DNA of 37,088 bases from the IMG/VR virus record IMGVR_UViG_3300048589_000028, positions 1-37,088 of that record, one strand, 5' to 3'. This stretch comes from a virus. Shown piece after piece: positions 12,966 to 19,383 of the stretch (positions within the stretch are counted from its first letter, which is position 1; each line of letters starts with the position of its first letter). The notes under the pieces were generated by a model. It was given only the letters and a program-made list of their open reading frames with translations. It made no database searches and was not told the origin of the DNA. The position numbers and the translations under genes are program-made.

Positions 12966-13922
12966 ATGAATATTTTCTACCTCCACCAAGAACCCGCTGT
13001 TGCTGCCACTTACCAGCACGACAAGCACGTAGTCAAGATGATCCTCGAGACTACGCAAATCTTATCCACTGTATATGCCCGTTACGGACACACCACCAAG
13101 TACAAGCCCACGCATGCGAACCATCCGTGTGTGCGCTGGGCTGGCGACAGTGTTGCGCACTATCAATGGCTTGTCCAGCACGCGCTGGCGCTGTGCAGGG
13201 TATATGCCACCACCTATGGCCGCACCCATGCGTGCAGGGCGGTCCTGGCGGGTCTTGAGCGGCCCCCTACGGGGTTGCACGCTGCCGGGTGGTGCCCGCC
13301 GCCGCAATGCATGCCACCAGAATTTCAGGTTGACGGTGACTCAGTTACTGCCTACCGAAACTACTACCTCGCCCGGAAGGTAGGTCAATCTAGATGGACG
13401 CGCCGGGACGTCCCACCCTTTGTAACTTTAGGAGAATGTACCATGGCAACTGCCACCAAGAAAACCGCACCAAAGGCCGCACCAAAGGCCGCACCAAAGG
13501 CCGCACCTGTGATTGAGCAGCCGGAAGCCGTTGCCGCCGAACCCCGCAGCCGTGGACCTCGTGGCACCACGGAAGCTGCTGTGATCACCCTGTTGGTGGA
13601 AGCCAACCCCAAGCGCGATGGCAGCAAGGCCCACGCCGTGTTCAGCCATTACGAAGACGGCCAAACCATCGCCGAGTTCTGCGAGGCACTGGAAGCCACC
13701 GACCCCGAAATGCTCAAGGAAGCCACGCCCAACCTCGTGTATGACGCAAAGCATGGCTTCATCAGCATTGAAGGCTACGAGCCGCCCGGTGGCGTGACCA
13801 TCAAGGAAGTGAAAGAGCCCAAGCCAAAGGCTGAAAAGGCCCCGCGCAAAGCCAAGGCGGAAAAGCAAGTGGCCGACACGGCGGAAGCCGACGCCATGGC
13901 CAACGAAGAGGTCATTGACTGA
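12966..13922 (+). CDS. Phage protein (DKHVVKMILE family) fused in frame to an H1-like protein
   Basis: The frame is open for 318 codons but looks like two genes. Residues 1-152 resemble a conserved phage family of unknown function (MNIFYL...HDKHVVKMILE...THANHPC..W...YGRTHACR...AYRNYYLARK...WTRRDVPPF). That family normally ends at about this point. Here it reads on through seven residues into MATATKK, the start of a Lys/Ala/Pro-rich protein with its own ribosome site. Either a true fusion is made alongside an internal-start product, or one base separates the genes: dropping one C near 13415-13418 would put TAA (13423-13425) in frame. No catalytic activity is assigned to either part. Confidence 0.75.
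   Translation: MNIFYLHQEPAVAATYQHDKHVVKMILETTQILSTVYARYGHTTKYKPTHANHPCVRWAGDSVAHYQWLVQHALALCRVYATTYGRTHACRAVLAGLERPPTGLHAAGWCPPPQCMPPEFQVDGDSVTAYRNYYLARKVGQSRWTRRDVPPFVTLGECTMATATKKTAPKAAPKAAPKAAPVIEQPEAVAAEPRSRGPRGTTEAAVITLLVEANPKRDGSKAHAVFSHYEDGQTIAEFCEALEATDPEMLKEATPNLVYDAKHGFISIEGYEPPGGVTIKEVKEPKPKAEKAPRKAKAEKQVADTAEADAMANEEVID
13443..13922 (+). CDS. Lys/Ala/Pro-tailed protein, internal start of the 12966 frame
   Basis: The ATG at 13443 has AGGAG 8 bases upstream, a better site than most starts in this window, so a separate 159-residue product is likely. It begins ATATKKTAPKAAPKAAPKAAP, a histone H1-like basic tail made by a tandem 12-bp repeat. A folded middle follows (about 40-105: TEAAVITLLVEANPKRDGSK, FSHYEDGQTIAEFCEAL), then a second charged tail (EPKPKAEKAPRKAKAEKQ). 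The middle could be a small winged-helix-like domain. DNA or chromatin-like binding is inferred from composition. A strong terminator follows. Confidence 0.65.
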   Translation: MATATKKTAPKAAPKAAPKAAPVIEQPEAVAAEPRSRGPRGTTEAAVITLLVEANPKRDGSKAHAVFSHYEDGQTIAEFCEALEATDPEMLKEATPNLVYDAKHGFISIEGYEPPGGVTIKEVKEPKPKAEKAPRKAKAEKQVADTAEADAMANEEVID

Positions 13923-13953
13923 GCAGCCTCCCCACCCTGGGATTGACTTGACC

Positions 13954-13984
13954 AAATCCCTAGCTCTGAGAGTTAGGGATTTTT
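13954..13984 (+). terminator. Intrinsic terminator before the hypermodification cassette
   Basis: AAATCCCTA (13954-13962) pairs with TAGGGATTT (13974-13982), and the T-run extends to 13984. The loop contains CTCT/AGAG, which can extend the stem. The next gene starts at 14000, with its ribosome site at 13987-13991. No promoter fits between, so the downstream genes depend on read-through or on a promoter inside the upstream gene. Confidence 0.85.
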
Positions 13985-13999
13985 CCTGGAGAATTGACT

Positions 14000-14788
14000 A
14001 TGGACATTGTAATACCCACTCTGGGGCGCTGTGATATGGCTCGCCAGCACACCCTCCGACAATTGAACGCGGGGGGTCTCACCCCCACCATGGTCGTACA
14101 GCCCCACGAAGCCCGCTGGTGGCGGGGGCTGCACTCATTTTGGAAATTTGACGTACACACCCTGCCTGAGAACGTCAAGGGCATTGCAGCCACCCGAGAC
14201 TATATCATCCACGACATGCCCGGTAACGACCCTGTCTGCATGTTTGATGATGACCTCCACTTTGCCGTGCGCCGCGACGATGATCGCACCAAGTTCCGCC
14301 AGCCGGAGCCAGCCGACATTGCCCGCATGGTGGACAGCATCTACTTGGCCCTAGAACACTCCCCCCACGTGAGCATCGGCGCACGCGAAGGAGGCAATAG
14401 GGTCACAGAGGAGGTGTCTTTGAACACCCGCATGATGCGTGTGCTGGCCTACGACCGGCACGTGCTGCGCAAGCTGGGGATAACCTTCGCCCCCATGGAG
14501 GTGATGGAAGACTTTCACGTTACGCTCCAGCTTCTGCGGGCGGGGTGTGACTGCGCAGTGTTGAACAATTGGGTCAGCAACCAAGCCGGGGGCAGCGACG
14601 CACCCGGAGGCTGCTCCACATTCCGCACGCTGGAGGTGCAGTCCCGCAATGCACATCTACTGGCCGCGCGACACCCGGGCTTCGTAAAGGCGGTGAAGAA
14701 GCAGACTAAGACGGCGTGGGGTGGGCAGGAACGTACGGACGTTGTGGTGCAGTGGAAGCAAGCCCGCAAGGCAGGAGGTGTGAAATGA
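14000..14788 (+). CDS. GT-A fold glycosyltransferase
   Basis: This 262-residue enzyme starts like a family 2-type nucleotide-sugar transferase (MDIVIPTLGRCDMARQHTL). It has a metal-binding acidic motif, CMFDDDLHF (Asp83-85), after an ATRDYII segment. A later PMEVMEDFHVTLQLL contains the acidic ED expected of the catalytic base. The sugar donor and acceptor cannot be read from sequence. Because it is cotranscribed with an aGPT-PPlase homologue and a thymidylate synthase homologue, glycosylation of a modified DNA base is the likely role (inference). The start is ATG 14000, with TGGAG 8 bases upstream; a TTG at 13994 is less likely. Confidence 0.8.
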   Translation: MDIVIPTLGRCDMARQHTLRQLNAGGLTPTMVVQPHEARWWRGLHSFWKFDVHTLPENVKGIAATRDYIIHDMPGNDPVCMFDDDLHFAVRRDDDRTKFRQPEPADIARMVDSIYLALEHSPHVSIGAREGGNRVTEEVSLNTRMMRVLAYDRHVLRKLGITFAPMEVMEDFHVTLQLLRAGCDCAVLNNWVSNQAGGSDAPGGCSTFRTLEVQSRNAHLLAARHPGFVKAVKKQTKTAWGGQERTDVVVQWKQARKAGGVK

Positions 14789-15606
14789 CCATGTCCGAAC
14801 AGATGGCATACTGGATTACCGAGCGCGAGGCGATGCGGATGCGCAAAGAGTCCGGCAGAAAGCCTGAGTGGAAGCATGGCTGGAGTGACGACCCTTACAT
14901 GGGCAAAGTGCGCTATTGCAACGTCCACCGCGAAGATGACAAGGTTACGCGGTGGCTTGCTGACAATTGGCGTGGCGAATGGAACGCCCCCTGGCAGATT
15001 GTGCTGGCCCGCATGGTGAACTACATCCCTACACTGGGTGCCCTCAGCGATCACTGGGCCTTCCACGATGACGTCAGCATAGCCCGCGCAACTTGGAGGA
15101 TGAAAAACTTGCGAAGTGAGGGCAAGAAGGTTTGGACCAGCGCATATACCATATCTACTTGTGGACAGACAATTGATAAGATTGACTACGTCATGGGTGT
15201 GGTGCGTAGCGTGGAACAGGCTTGGCAGACCCCCAACGTCAACACGCTGGCCCAGTGGCACAGTCAGCTCACCACATTCAAGGGGTTAGGCAGTTTCCTC
15301 GCCGCGCAAGTGGTGGCGGACTTGAAGAATACCCCACATCACCTACTGACGCGGGCACCGGACTGGCGTGCGTGGTCGGCTCCCGGCCCCGGCAGCTTGA
15401 AGGGGCTGTCCGAGTACTTCCAGCGCAATGTGACCCCCGCCACCTACCAGACGCATATCGCGGCGTGCTGGGCGGAGGTTAAGCCCCTGCTGCCCCCGGA
15501 ACTACAAGACCAGCACATGCAAGACTTCCAGAATTGCTTGTGCGAATTCAGCAAGTTTATGAGAGTACGAAAGGGTGGACATGTCCGCAACAAGTATCAA
15601 GCCTGA
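14785..15606 (+). CDS. aGPT-PPlase-like DNA base hypermodification enzyme
   Basis: This 273-residue protein resembles the alpha-glutamyl/putrescinyl thymine pyrophosphorylase families, predicted from phages such as SP10 and phiW-14 to act in thymine hypermodification. Motifs are RYCNVHREDDKVTRW (43-57), AYTISTCGQTIDK (120-132), a helix-hairpin-helix-like FKGLGSFLAAQVVADL (165-180), APGPGSLKGL (199-208) and NCLCEFSKF (250-258). Members are thought to attach an amino acid or amine to an activated 5-hydroxymethylpyrimidine in DNA, which needs a kinase step. I found no 5-hmdU DNA kinase here. ATG 14785 follows AGGAGGTG and overlaps the glycosyltransferase stop. Confidence 0.85.
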   Translation: MTMSEQMAYWITEREAMRMRKESGRKPEWKHGWSDDPYMGKVRYCNVHREDDKVTRWLADNWRGEWNAPWQIVLARMVNYIPTLGALSDHWAFHDDVSIARATWRMKNLRSEGKKVWTSAYTISTCGQTIDKIDYVMGVVRSVEQAWQTPNVNTLAQWHSQLTTFKGLGSFLAAQVVADLKNTPHHLLTRAPDWRAWSAPGPGSLKGLSEYFQRNVTPATYQTHIAACWAEVKPLLPPELQDQHMQDFQNCLCEFSKFMRVRKGGHVRNKYQA

Positions 15607-15775
15607 CCCCGTGGGGCGTGTGCGCATAATTGGCAAGGTGCACGGCGCTATGAATACGATAGTGCAGTACGCCGACGACCCAGAAGATTGGATGTTCAAG
15701 CAGTTTGTTTCTCAGGATCAGCTTGAAGCATTTGCCACTGAGGAAAACCTAACCATTGAGGAGAATGCAGAATGA
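15581..15775 (+). CDS. Small protein within the hypermodification cassette, 64 aa
   Basis: The ATG at 15581 has AAGGG 6-8 bases upstream and overlaps the aGPT-PPlase gene by 26 bases. Its stop overlaps the thymidylate synthase homologue start (ATGA). The peptide has a beta-rich N-terminal half (GRVRIIGKVHGAMNTIVQY) and an acidic C-terminal half (DQLEAFATEENLTIEENAE). It is not recognised. Coupling to genes on both sides suggests a stoichiometric partner or regulator of the modification enzymes, which is inference. Confidence 0.65.
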   Translation: MSATSIKPDPVGRVRIIGKVHGAMNTIVQYADDPEDWMFKQFVSQDQLEAFATEENLTIEENAE

Positions 15776-16740
15776 ATGTAATCAAGGTAAAGAATGTGAA
15801 CCAAGCCTTGCACGAGGGGCTGTGGCTGTTGCGGACCATTGGGGTGCGTGAGGATAGCCGCAATGGCCCCGTGCTGGTGGCCCCCGGCCCTGTAGCTACC
15901 ATCTACACCCACCCGTGGGAGCGCGTGCTGTTCCATCCCGGACGGGACGCCAACCCTGTGTTTCATCTGGTCGAGGCTTTGTGGATGCTTGCGGGGCGGG
16001 ATACCGTGGCGGACATTTCCCCATTCAACTCTGGCATCGCCCGCTACGCGGAAGACAATGGCCGCATCCACGGGGCGTATGGGCACCGCTGGCGCAACCG
16101 CTTTCAGATTGATCAAGTGCTGGGCGTGATTAAAGAGCTGAAGACCAGCCCCAACAGCCGCCGCGCTGTGATGGGTATGTGGTCCCCCCACATTGACCTT
16201 GGGGCTGACAAGCGTGACCTGCCGTGCAATACCCACGCCTACTTCGACCTGCGTGGGGGCAAGCTGAACATGACGGTGTGCTGCCGTAGCAACGACATTA
16301 TTTGGGGTGCATACGGGGCGAACGCTGTGCATTTCAGCATCTTGCAGGAGCTGATTGCCGTGGGGGTGGATGCCCCCATTGGGGAATATATCCAGTTCAG
16401 CAACAACTACCACGCCTACACGGAGAACGAGGTGTACAAGCGCCTTGACCCCATTGAGGCCGATGGTCCTGACCCATACCGCGACCCCGCCATCCGGTGG
16501 AGGCCCCTGCTGGCCGAGGGGGGGACTGTGGAGCAGTTTCTACGGGACTGCGAAGATATGTTTGACTGGCCAGCCAGCAGATACCGCACTGCGTTCTTCA
16601 ACGAAGTTGCATCTCCACTGGCCCGCAACTATCTGGCCCGCAAGGCCGGGGGTCGCATGATGCCCGTTGCCTCCTGTGATTGGGCCGTGGCATTTGGCGA
16701 GTGGTGTGAGCGCCGCGAAAGTTTGGAGGTGGGAAAATGA
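15772..16740 (+). CDS. Thymidylate synthase homologue, probable dUMP hydroxymethylase
   Basis: The protein has thymidylate synthase-family features: nucleophile Cys152 in DLPCNTHAYF, phosphate-binding RSND (172-175), Asn184 in WGAYGANAVHF, and HAY (214-216). Asn at the base-recognition position favours dUMP; dCMP hydroxymethylases usually have Asp. The sequence is the phage-type branch, much diverged from ordinary ThyA, and at 322 residues it is longer than E. coli ThyA (264). With an aGPT-PPlase neighbour, making 5-hydroxymethyl-dUMP is more likely than dTMP, though ordinary thymidylate synthesis cannot be excluded. ATG 15772 has GAGGAG upstream. Confidence 0.85.
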   Translation: MNVIKVKNVNQALHEGLWLLRTIGVREDSRNGPVLVAPGPVATIYTHPWERVLFHPGRDANPVFHLVEALWMLAGRDTVADISPFNSGIARYAEDNGRIHGAYGHRWRNRFQIDQVLGVIKELKTSPNSRRAVMGMWSPHIDLGADKRDLPCNTHAYFDLRGGKLNMTVCCRSNDIIWGAYGANAVHFSILQELIAVGVDAPIGEYIQFSNNYHAYTENEVYKRLDPIEADGPDPYRDPAIRWRPLLAEGGTVEQFLRDCEDMFDWPASRYRTAFFNEVASPLARNYLARKAGGRMMPVASCDWAVAFGEWCERRESLEVGK

Positions 16741-17165
16741 GCGACGCAAACAAGACCCAAGTGGGTGGCAATCACTACGCGCAGCAGGACAAGCCTCAAC
16801 ACTGGGACTTGTCAATCATGTACGGGTGGGATCCATTCCAGTATCAGGTGACCAAGTACGTCATGCGGTGGAAGGACAAGCATCCCACGCCAGAGAAGAA
16901 GCTGGAAGACCTGAAGAAGGCCCGCCACTTCTTGGACAAGTACATAGAGAACTACGCGCGGTTCCTGCCACAAGTGCAGCCCATGCCGGAGCCCGCCTTT
17001 GCGGACATGCTGTTCCTAAGCCCCGGGGGTGCTGAGGCGGATGACAATGCCTACTGGCAGATGGAGGGCATGTATGGTGATGGTACTCAGCTCTACACCT
17101 GCCGCAAGTGCAAGTCCACAACCCGTGGCGCGCATGCGCCCGGCCACCCCCATGCATGCCCCTAG
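16737..17165 (+). CDS. DUF3310 protein, putative nucleotide kinase, with C-terminal Cys/His motif
   Basis: Residues 8-72 match DUF3310: GGNHYAQQ, then FQYQVTKYVMRWKDKHP and EDLKKARHFLDKYI. T7 gp1.7, which contains this domain, phosphorylates dGMP and dTMP without a classic Walker motif. Here it could phosphorylate dTMP or hydroxymethyl-dUMP made by the upstream enzyme, feeding modified triphosphate to the polymerase. The C-terminus adds TCRKCKS (Cys122, Cys125) and GHPHACP (His137, His139, Cys141), a possible zinc site; T7 gp1.7 has a Cys cluster at the other end. It overlaps the preceding stop by ATGA. Confidence 0.82.
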   Translation: MSDANKTQVGGNHYAQQDKPQHWDLSIMYGWDPFQYQVTKYVMRWKDKHPTPEKKLEDLKKARHFLDKYIENYARFLPQVQPMPEPAFADMLFLSPGGAEADDNAYWQMEGMYGDGTQLYTCRKCKSTTRGAHAPGHPHACP

Positions 17166-17203
17166 CTGGCAAATCTAATGCGTCCCAGCCCCATATAGAG
17201 CGC

Positions 17204-17231
17204 TTGCTACTCCTACTGGGCGGGGTACAAT
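17204..17231 (+). promoter_or_regulatory. Sigma70-like promoter before the last rightward genes
   Basis: TTGCTA (17204-17209), a 16-bp spacer and TACAAT (17226-17231) lie in a 100-base gap and could drive the two small genes at 17266 and 17426. The -10 sits inside a short dyad (CGGGGTACAATTGCCCCG), so a bound regulator is possible. Confidence 0.55.
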
Positions 17232-17265
17232 TGCCCCGTGGCAACCCGCCACACCAAGGTCCACC

Positions 17266-17436
17266 ATGAACCAATATAAAATCTACCAAGCTGAGTATGC
17301 CAAAAGTAAGCCGGATGCGCCAGCTTACTTGCGCCCTGTACTGACCATATCTGCAACCTCTGCGGCGGAGGCTCTACGCATCGCAAAGCAAAAGGGTGTG
17401 GAGTTCCCAATTGTTGGAGTAAGTGATGCCAAATAA
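17266..17436 (+). CDS. 56-aa small protein
   Basis: The ATG at 17266 has AAGG about 8 bases upstream and lies 35 bases after a promoter-like sequence. The peptide (MNQYKIYQAEYAKSKPDAPA...) has a mid-section ISATSAAEALRIAKQKGVE that looks like a small alpha/beta unit. It overlaps the next gene by 11 bases. I do not recognise the family. Presence of its own promoter, ribosome site and overlap supports coding status. Confidence 0.6.
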   Translation: MNQYKIYQAEYAKSKPDAPAYLRPVLTISATSAAEALRIAKQKGVEFPIVGVSDAK

Positions 17437-17638
17437 ATTCGTAATTTGTGCGTTGGGCATGGTGGTGTGGTTCCTCGCCCACCGCTACGGTGGATTCTAC
17501 ATGGGGGAGGCCACGCTGCTACTGCTGGGCACTGGACTAATTTTCAGCACCACCGTCCCGGAGTGGGACGAGTACGACATTGCCGCCTGGGTTGTGGGCG
17601 GCATAATCCTGGGCGGGGTCACCCGCCTATTCACTTAA
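17426..17638 (+). CDS. Small membrane protein, 70 aa
   Basis: The ATG at 17426 has TTGGAG 6 bases upstream. The product has hydrophobic segments at about 5-18 (VICALGMVVWFLAH), 27-42 (GEATLLLLGTGLIFST) and 53-67 (AAWVVGGIILGGVTR), so two or three membrane helices. It is the last rightward gene, and its TAA overlaps the stop codon of the convergent late operon. A holin-like or host-envelope role is possible, but a better holin candidate sits beside the endolysin. Confidence 0.65.
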   Translation: MPNKFVICALGMVVWFLAHRYGGFYMGEATLLLLGTGLIFSTTVPEWDEYDIAAWVVGGIILGGVTRLFT

Positions 17639-17931
17639 CGCCCTGCGCCGCGCAGCATTTCGGCCAATTTGCGCAGCATTCCGGGGCTGGCCTGCTGCGC
17701 AGCCGGGGGCACTGGGCCACCGTAGGGGCTGGGCTGTTGCGGCCCGCCATAAGGTGGTTGAGCGGGCTGTGGTGGCATGCCCTGCCCGCCACCACCCATA
17801 GCAGCGGCCTCCTGCGCCTGCAATTGGGCCTGCCGCCCGGTAAGCGCCTGCGCGCCCTGTTGCACCATGCCACCGCCGAGCATTTGCATAGCCTGAGCGC
17901 GCATTTCTGGGGTCATCACTTGGTCATTCAT
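17635..17931 (-). CDS. Gln/Gly/Pro-rich protein at the end of the late operon
   Basis: This 98-residue protein starts MNDQVMTPEMRAQAMQMLGG and has a disordered Gln/Ala then Pro/Gly region (GQGMPPQPAQPPYGGPQQPS) before a short helical C-terminus (MLRKLAEMLRGAGR). AGGAG lies 7 bases before ATG 17931, and the start overlaps the Rz stop. It is the last leftward gene, and its TAA overlaps the stop codon of the last rightward gene. No function is recognised; the composition resembles the internal virion proteins of this operon. Confidence 0.65.
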   Translation of the reverse strand: MNDQVMTPEMRAQAMQMLGGGMVQQGAQALTGRQAQLQAQEAAAMGGGGQGMPPQPAQPPYGGPQQPSPYGGPVPPAAQQASPGMLRKLAEMLRGAGR

Positions 17932-18412
17932 TTGTTTTCTCCTGGGTTAACGATTCGTAGGCGGCTTTGCAGACTCCGAGGGCCGAACGTAGTTGATCTG
18001 CGAGGGCAGACTCCCCCGCAAGAAACTCTCCATCCGGGCGGTAAAGTTGTGCTCCAGTGCATCCGGGGGCAGGTTCAGCTCCAGGGGTGGGGGCTTGGGG
18101 CACACCTCCACCACTCGGACGGCTGGGGCGGTTGCGCAAGCTGTCAACGAGCCTGCGATTATCAGCAGCAATGCGTTTGCTCTCATTCTGGTACTCCGTC
18201 TGTTGCTGAACCAGCCGCGCCACCCAAGCAGCTTCTTTGTCCCGCGCCACCCGCGCCTGGGCTTCCTGGGCTTCCTGGGTCAGCACCCTCTCCCGGTCCC
18301 ACTTCGCTTGGATAGTCTGCATCCCTGATTGTTTTCCGCTGCTGTGCGCGAACCATGCAGTGCCAGCAAGTAAGATGCTGATGACTATGCCCGCAACTTG
18401 TTCGGCGACCAT
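17924..18412 (-). CDS. Rz-like inner-membrane spanin subunit
   Basis: This 162-residue protein has one N-terminal membrane helix (about 5-22: QVAGIVISILLAGTAWFA), followed by a long charged periplasmic region predicted to be coiled coil (35-95), as in i-spanins. It would pair with the lipoprotein encoded inside it to fuse the inner and outer membranes at the end of lysis, which implies a Gram-negative host. ATG 18412 lies right after the holin gene, with GGAG upstream. The Rz1-like gene at 17947-18186 is wholly embedded in another frame. Confidence 0.85.
   Translation of the reverse strand: MVAEQVAGIVISILLAGTAWFAHSSGKQSGMQTIQAKWDRERVLTQEAQEAQARVARDKEAAWVARLVQQQTEYQNESKRIAADNRRLVDSLRNRPSRPSGGGVPQAPTPGAEPAPGCTGAQLYRPDGEFLAGESALADQLRSALGVCKAAYESLTQEKTNE
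17947..18186 (-). CDS. Rz1-like outer-membrane lipoprotein spanin, embedded in Rz
   Basis: The 79-residue product starts with a lipoprotein signal, MRANALLLIIAGSLTAC, with lipobox LTAC and Cys17 as the lipidation site. The mature part is proline-rich (CPKPPPLELNLPP), typical of o-spanins. It lies entirely inside the Rz gene in a different frame, an arrangement well known in lambda-like lysis cassettes. Size, signal and position agree, so the assignment is firm despite low sequence conservation in this family. Confidence 0.85.
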   Translation of the reverse strand: MRANALLLIIAGSLTACATAPAVRVVEVCPKPPPLELNLPPDALEHNFTARMESFLRGSLPSQINYVRPSESAKPPTNR

Positions 18413-18413
18413 A

Positions 18414-18626
18414 TTATTTTGACTCCATCACATTCTTGTCATCCCATGTGGCGAAACCAATATATGCCGCCACCACAGCCCCCGCAAAGGTGTAGAACGC
18501 TCCAGCCACCGCGCCCAACTGTGCAGAGTCACTGTACAGCAATAGAAGTGGAAACAGCAAGCCCGCCACCAGAGATAGCCACGCCATGCGGCGGCGATTC
18601 TTCCAGCGGTCTTTTTCATGTTCCAT
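18414..18626 (-). CDS. Putative holin (two membrane helices)
   Basis: This 70-residue protein has a basic N-terminus (MEHEKDRWKNRRR) followed by two hydrophobic helices, about 15-30 (AWLSLVAGLLFPLLLL) and 38-58 (AVAGAFYTFAGAVVAAYIGF), ending in a charged tail. This fits a class II-type holin, which would open the inner membrane to release the endolysin. The ATG at 18626 overlaps the endolysin stop as TGATG, with GGAGG just upstream; a GTG one codon earlier is possible. Assignment rests on topology and position. Confidence 0.72.
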   Translation of the reverse strand: MEHEKDRWKNRRRMAWLSLVAGLLFPLLLLYSDSAQLGAVAGAFYTFAGAVVAAYIGFATWDDKNVMESK

Positions 18627-19102
18627 CACTCCTCCAACATGTCAGCAATGCGCCGCGCCCATCCCTTGGAGAAGGTGCGCCAGTCGCTCAAGTTGGTCAT
18701 GAAGCGCAGGCGCTGAGCCAGCATCTTTCGCAACAGAGGCTCCACCTCTGCCAACGATGCCACCCCCAGTGTCACGGGACCAATGAGCCCATCGTCCGCC
18801 ACGTCCAATGCCCGCTGGAGCCAGCGCACGGCCTGTCCAACGCCAGAGTTGACTGCGGCATCGAATAGTGCGTAGCGCACGGCGGCGGGCAGGTCGTCGG
18901 CCCGTACGGCATCCCAGTAACTCTTGCGATAGATAGCCTTGGCTTGGTCAACGCGGAGGTCACGCATGGCACCCGTATATCCACTCTCTCGGGCTACGGC
19001 AACGGTGATGCCCCACATGGTTTCACCCCCGTTGTCGTCCTTGTGGTTGCTGTATGCCCCCTCGTGGCCGAGCAGCTTATGGAAGGCTTGATCGAAGTTC
19101 AC
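18626..19102 (-). CDS. GH108-type endolysin (N-acetylmuramidase)
   Basis: The 158-residue enzyme has the glycosyl hydrolase 108 signature near its start, LGHEGAYSNHKDDNGGET followed by MWGIT, with Glu14 as the likely catalytic acid. The C-terminal part (GVGQAVRWLQRALDVADDGL...IGPVT) matches the peptidoglycan-binding domain 3 usually found with it. It has no signal peptide, so release should depend on the holin. The start is GTG 19102, with GGAG about 8 bases upstream. It sits between a small membrane protein and the holin. Confidence 0.9.
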   Translation of the reverse strand: MNFDQAFHKLLGHEGAYSNHKDDNGGETMWGITVAVARESGYTGAMRDLRVDQAKAIYRKSYWDAVRADDLPAAVRYALFDAAVNSGVGQAVRWLQRALDVADDGLIGPVTLGVASLAEVEPLLRKMLAQRLRFMTNLSDWRTFSKGWARRIADMLEE

Positions 19103-19383
19103 TACTCTTGCTCCTTGCCTGTTCGCCGCTCAATCAAGCGGTCTAGCTTCAAGCTGATGTCCCGCAGGGTGCCCTGCATTGTCCGCGTCACCTCGGCCGC
19201 GTAGGTATCTTGTCTGCTGTCCCGCTCATTCTGGGAAACATTGATTGCCTTCAGCACCTCCACGTCTTTCTTAATATCTGCCACGGCCCAAACTACCATT
19301 CCGGCTTGAACTACCATGGCGAATATCAGCCCTAGGGGAACCTTTTTGTCAAGGTGCCAGCCGCCGTCATCTTTTTCAATCAT
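19102..19383 (-). CDS. Small membrane-anchored protein before the endolysin
   Basis: The 93-residue product has a charged start (MIEKDDGGWHLDKKVP), one membrane helix (about 17-36: LGLIFAMVVQAGMVVWAVAD) and a C-terminal segment predicted to be helical and coiled (DVEVLKAINVSQNERDSRQD onward). Similar small proteins starting with a WHLDKKVP-like segment are common beside phage endolysins. It might be an additional holin or antiholin, or a lysis regulator; no activity is established. Its start overlaps the tail fibre stop and its end overlaps the endolysin start. Confidence 0.7.
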   Translation of the reverse strand: MIEKDDGGWHLDKKVPLGLIFAMVVQAGMVVWAVADIKKDVEVLKAINVSQNERDSRQDTYAAEVTRTMQGTLRDISLKLDRLIERRTGKEQE

